Shown one piece after another: positions 59,600 through 64,000 of a stretch of DNA of 64,000 bases. The notes beneath the pieces are model-generated. The model was given only the letters and a program-made list of their open reading frames with translations, was not told the DNA's origin and ran no database searches. Positions within the stretch are counted from its first letter, which is position 1, and each line of letters opens with the position of its first letter. A program made the position numbers and the translations under genes. This DNA comes from Aeromonas lacus (GTDB taxonomy: Bacteria; Pseudomonadota; Gammaproteobacteria; Enterobacterales; Aeromonadaceae), in NCBI RefSeq assembly GCF_000764665.1, contig NZ_JRGM01000144.1, positions 28,749-92,748 on the forward strand, given 5' to 3'.

Positions 59600-61063
59600 A
59601 TGCTCAGGATTGCCAAAGAAGCGTTAACCTTCGACGATGTACTGTTGGTTCCCGCCCACTCCGAAGTTCTTCCCAATACTGCCGATCTGCGTACCAAGCT
59701 GACCTCCGCCATCAGCTTGAACATCCCGATGATCTCCGCTGCCATGGACACAGTGACCGAAGCCCGTCTGGCTATCGCACTGGCCCAGGAAGGCGGTATC
59801 GGCTTTATCCACAAGAACATGTCCATCGAGCAGCAGGCTGCCGAAGTGCGCAAGGTCAAGAAGTACGAAAGCGGCGTGGTCACTGACCCCGTCACCGTGC
59901 GCCCTGACATGACCATCGCCCAAATCAAGGAGTTGAGCCACAAGAACGGCTTCGCCGGTTACCCTGTGGTGACTGACGGCAATCAGCTGGTCGGTATCAT
60001 CACCGGCCGTGACGTGCGCTTCGTGATTGACCTCTCCCAGACCGTTGAACAGATCATGACCCAGAAAGATCGTCTGGTCACCGTGCGTGAAGGGGCCCCT
60101 CGTGAAGAGGTGGTAGCCCTGATGCAAAAGCACCGTATCGAAAAAGTGCTGGTGGTGAACGCCGACTTCAAACTCAAGGGCATGATCACCGTTAAAGATT
60201 TCCAGAAAGCCGAGCGCAAGCCCCACGCCTGTAAAGATGACAAAGGTCGTCTGCGGGTCGGTGCTGCGGTCGGTGCCGGTGCCGGTAACGAAGAGCGCGT
60301 CGCTGCGCTGGTGGAAGCCGGCGTTGACGTGCTGCTGATCGACTCCTCCCACGGCCACTCCCAGGGCGTGCTGGATCGCATCAAAGCCACTCGCGACGCC
60401 TATCCGGATCTGCAGATCATCGGTGGCAACGTCGCGACTGCCGCTGGCGCCAAGGCGCTGGTTGCTGCCGGCGTCAACGCCGTCAAGGTCGGTATCGGCC
60501 CGGGCTCCATCTGTACTACCCGTATCGTAACCGGCGTGGGCGTGCCCCAGATCACCGCCATCTCCGACGCCGTTGACGCGCTGGAAGGTACCGGCGTACC
60601 GGTTATCGCCGACGGCGGCATCCGCTTCTCCGGCGACATCGCCAAGGCCATCGCCGCGGGCGCCAGCTGCGTCATGGTCGGCTCCATGTTCGCCGGTACT
60701 GAAGAAGCACCGGGCGAGATCGAGCTCTATCAGGGTCGTTCCTTCAAGTCCTACCGTGGCATGGGCTCTCTGGGCGCCATGTCCAAAGGCTCCAGCGACC
60801 GCTACTTCCAGACCGACAACGCCGCTGACAAGCTGGTGCCGGAAGGCATCGAAGGTCGCGTGCCGTACAAGGGCCGCCTCAAAGAGATCATCCACCAGCA
60901 GATGGGCGGCCTGCGCTCCTCCATGGGCCTGACCGGCAGCGCCACCATCGACGACATGCGCACCAAGGCTGAATTCGTGCGCATCTCCGGCGCCGGGATG
61001 AAAGAGTCCCACGTCCACGATGTGACCATTACCAAAGAAGCCCCCAACTATCGGATGGGCTGA
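59600..61063 (+). CDS. guaB: Inosine-5'-monophosphate dehydrogenase
   Basis: Converts IMP to XMP, the committed step of GMP synthesis. 487 residues with the TIM barrel interrupted by two CBS domains (~95-205), the catalytic loop [13 protein letters not shown] with C305, the phosphate site [19 protein letters not shown] and the flap GSSDRYFQ. guaA follows 84 bases later but a terminator lies between, so guaA expression needs read-through or its own promoter. Confidence 0.98.
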   Translation: MLRIAKEALTFDDVLLVPAHSEVLPNTADLRTKLTSAISLNIPMISAAMDTVTEARLAIALAQEGGIGFIHKNMSIEQQAAEVRKVKKYESGVVTDPVTVRPDMTIAQIKELSHKNGFAGYPVVTDGNQLVGIITGRDVRFVIDLSQTVEQIMTQKDRLVTVREGAPREEVVALMQKHRIEKVLVVNADFKLKGMITVKDFQKAERKPHACKDDKGRLRVGAAVGAGAGNEERVAALVEAGVDVLLIDSSHGHSQGVLDRIKATRDAYPDLQIIGGNVATAAGAKALVAAGVNAVKVGIGPGSICTTRIVTGVGVPQITAISDAVDALEGTGVPVIADGGIRFSGDIAKAIAAGASCVMVGSMFAGTEEAPGEIELYQGRSFKSYRGMGSLGAMSKGSSDRYFQTDNAADKLVPEGIEGRVPYKGRLKEIIHQQMGGLRSSMGLTGSATIDDMRTKAEFVRISGAGMKESHVHDVTITKEAPNYRMG

Positions 61064-61064
61064 T

Positions 61065-61090
61065 AAAACGGGGCCCTGCGCCCCGTTTTT
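61065..61090 (+). terminator. Terminator or attenuator between guaB and guaA
   Basis: Stem AAAACGGGG with CCCCGTTTT around a 7-base loop, five T. Confidence 0.85.
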
Positions 61091-61147
61091 CCACCCTTTT
61101 TTTATCCCGTGCCCTTTGTGACAACATCAGCCTGATGCAGGAATAAA

Positions 61148-62737
<1,590 letters not shown>

Positions 62738-62775
62738 GCGGCACACGCCCTTCTACCCTTCGAGCATAAAAATGC

Positions 62776-62808
62776 AAAAAAGACGCCCTTGCGGCGTCTT
62801 TTCTTTTT
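62776..62808 (+). terminator. Terminator downstream of guaA
   Basis: Stem AAAAGACGCC with GGCGTCTTTT around CTTGC, then CTTTTT. Confidence 0.92.
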
Positions 62809-63117
62809 CCAATCGTTTGCGCCGCAATTTTCTGCCCGCTAGCAGCTTTGCCCGGGCGCGCCCCTGTCACATCTAACAGGAGGTGATTTTTGGCATCGGC
62901 ACTAGGCTCTTTCATGCCCATCGCGACCGGCCCTGATGATACAGCGCCAGCAAGCCTTATCAGACAAGGCGGGCGGCAACAGGGGCGCGATGCGGCAAAG
63001 GGGAGTCAGCGTGCCAACCGGCAGCGGCTCCCGGTGGAGACCGGAAACCACTTGAATCAACGGGGCGCAGCCCGATCGGCCAAACGAGTCGGGATCATAG
63101 AGCACGGAGAGTTTGAT
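62809..63117 (+). other. Leader region upstream of the stefin-like gene
   Basis: 309 GC-rich bases. AGGAGGTGAT at 62878-62887 matches the anti-Shine-Dalgarno complement over ten bases and is followed by an in-frame TTG at 62890, which stays open through the stefin-like gene. Several small stems are possible (CCTT/AAGG near 62957, CCGG/CCGG near 63030). It could be a structured leader or an N-terminal extension; no known riboswitch is recognised. Confidence 0.45.
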
Positions 63118-63390
63118 ATGTCAGAACAAGCAGTGTTGGTAGGTGGATGGACCGCATATCACAAGCTGACCGCCGAAGATCAGGCAGTATTCAACCAGGC
63201 GATGAAAGGATTTGTCGGGGTACAGTACACCCCCTTTGAAGTCTCCACCCAGGTGGTGGCTGGCACCAACTACCGCTTCAAGTGCAAGAGCACTGTGCCG
63301 CTCGCCCAGCCGATCCATGGCGAAGCCGTGGTGCAGATCTTCCAGTCTCTGGATGGCTCGGCCCATATCACCTCCATCACCCCGATCTGA
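63118..63390 (+). CDS. Stefin/cystatin-like small protein
   Basis: A 90-residue protein from the ATG at 63118 (GGAGA seven bases upstream). It resembles eukaryotic stefins, which inhibit papain-type cysteine proteases: an N-terminal Gly pair (VGGW, 8-11), a helix (DQAVFNQAMKGF), the hallmark loop QVVAG at 45-49 followed by TNY, and a later VQIFQSL strand. No signal peptide, so cytoplasmic like stefins. Bacterial cystatin-like proteins are known but rare. Inhibitory activity is inferred only. A TTG at 62890 with a very strong ribosome site could give a 166-residue form. Confidence 0.75.
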   Translation: MSEQAVLVGGWTAYHKLTAEDQAVFNQAMKGFVGVQYTPFEVSTQVVAGTNYRFKCKSTVPLAQPIHGEAVVQIFQSLDGSAHITSITPI

Positions 63391-63456
63391 TCGGGTTGCG
63401 GGCAAGGCGGGGAGGGGGAGATCTCCTAACCGGTTTGGCCCACATCTCAGTGATAC

Positions 63457-63484
63457 GAAAGACGCCTGATGGCGTCTTTCTTTT
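63457..63484 (+). terminator. Terminator downstream of the stefin-like gene
   Basis: Stem GAAAGACGCC with GGCGTCTTTC around TGAT, then TTTT. Confidence 0.9.
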
Positions 63485-63697
63485 ATCCAGTTCTCTCGCT
63501 TGGAAAAGTTTGCCGCGGATATATTTTTTAAGTGCAAGTTATATCCGCTTCTTCGCGCGTAGCTAATGAGTAGCTGAAACAAGAGAAGGTTTAACCTTGA
63601 GTTACATTGGAACTTAGGAAATATCAGTAGATAATCATGCCATTTTCCTAGTGGTTTGTTATATGATGGTGTTGGATTCAATTAAGGTTTGAAGATA
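63485..63697 (+). other. AT-rich spacer at the core/accessory boundary
   Basis: 213 bases clearly richer in A+T than the rest of the window, without a convincing ORF. No tRNA, att-like repeat or integrase is visible inside the window. It must carry the promoter of the SIR2-like gene. Confidence 0.5.
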
Positions 63698-64000
63698 ATG
63701 GAAAAAATCGCGCAACAGTATGATATTTCTGATTTGGCTGAGTTTATGCGTAATGCCAAAAAAAATGACAAGCCATTCGTATTCTTTACTGGTGCGGGAT
63801 GTTCTTTTACTGCAGGGATCCCTCTGGCCAAAAAGCTAATAGAAGAAATGCATGAACGATTTAAGCCAGAGCTGAAGTTGTTAGTTGGTGAGGAACGAGA
63901 AAAATACGGAAAGTGTATGGCGCAAATTGGTCGTGATGATCGTAGACGCTTTCTGAAAAGCTATATCGATGGAGCTAAAATTAATTGGGCTCATATCGCC
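63698..64000 (+). CDS. SIR2-like domain protein (3' truncated by window edge)
   Basis: The frame is open from ATG 63698 to the last base, 101 codons with no stop. Residues ~27-45 read PFVFFTGAGCSFTAGIPLA, the NAD-binding GAG motif of the SIR2 fold, followed by a helical, charged segment and KSYIDGAKINWAHIA. This pattern is typical of long SIR2-like proteins, many of which are NADases in anti-phage systems, rather than CobB deacetylases. No catalytic His region is in view yet. Codon use is A+T-rich, unlike all neighbours, which suggests horizontal transfer. Family assignment is good; function is inferred. Confidence 0.75.
   Translation, partial: MEKIAQQYDISDLAEFMRNAKKNDKPFVFFTGAGCSFTAGIPLAKKLIEEMHERFKPELKLLVGEEREKYGKCMAQIGRDDRRRFLKSYIDGAKINWAHIA

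Noticed and set aside
62940..63117. Riboswitch in the leader of the stefin-like gene
   Set aside because: Small stems exist but no core motif of a known riboswitch class could be matched by eye; left as an unclassified leader.
63121..63681. Minus-strand frame of 186 codons over the stefin-like gene and spacer
   Set aside because: It crosses a strong terminator and a composition change, and its protein shows no family features.

Overview
The window is a gene-dense, GC-rich stretch of a gammaproteobacterial chromosome. Gene content and protein sequences (ClpA-InfA-Bpt-Aat order, Lrp next to FtsK-LolA-RarA-SerS, Gsk, MngRAB, HutW, split GuaBA) point to Aeromonas or a very close relative. That is an inference from recognised proteins, not from a search. 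No rRNA, tRNA, CRISPR array, insertion sequence or prophage was seen. Almost all of it is core chromosome; the AT-rich last ~500 bases look like the start of an accessory region.

1-8 kb: the 3' part of clpA, then infA and the bpt/aat pair (N-degron enzymes that feed ClpAP), a glycine-zipper envelope protein, a REC-REC-GGDEF regulator, trxB, and divergent ald and lrp. 8-17.5 kb: ftsK, lolA-rarA, serS, cvpA-purF (with a PurR-type box) and miaE. 17.7-25.6 kb: adk, hemH, a MAPEG protein, gsk, two small proteins, a degenerate GGDEF-EAL membrane protein and a solitary glgC. 25.7-31 kb: a large exported protein that I cannot name, a YceB-type lipoprotein, a small exported protein, a DUF2919 membrane protein and corA.

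31-46 kb: an electron-transfer-flavoprotein module (ETF-quinone oxidoreductase divergent from etfBA, sharing a LiuR-like palindrome), serC, aroA, and aroG with a TyrR box on its -35 element. Then come a chemoreceptor with a c-type heme motif, a Fur-boxed hutW, rhlE, a glutathione peroxidase, a prolyl-hydroxylase-like oxygenase and ddl. 46-53.8 kb: the mannosylglycerate system (mngB, mngA, divergent mngR) and xseA.

53.8-57 kb: a block between xseA and guaBA holding a cytochrome b561 bracketed by two diverged copies of the xseA 5' end, and a Fur-boxed tonB-exbB-exbD operon. 57-62.7 kb: kup and guaB-guaA. 62.7-64 kb: a 90-residue protein resembling eukaryotic stefins (cystatins), then an AT-rich spacer and the first 101 codons of a SIR2-like protein cut by the window edge.

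Themes: iron and heme (two Fur boxes, hutW, TonB system, hemH, heme chemoreceptor), purine metabolism (purF, gsk, guaBA, adk), aromatic and serine biosynthesis (serC-aroA-aroG), and the N-degron pathway. The most unusual items are the stefin-like protein, the SIR2-like gene at the edge, the heme-motif chemoreceptor and the duplicated xseA start.
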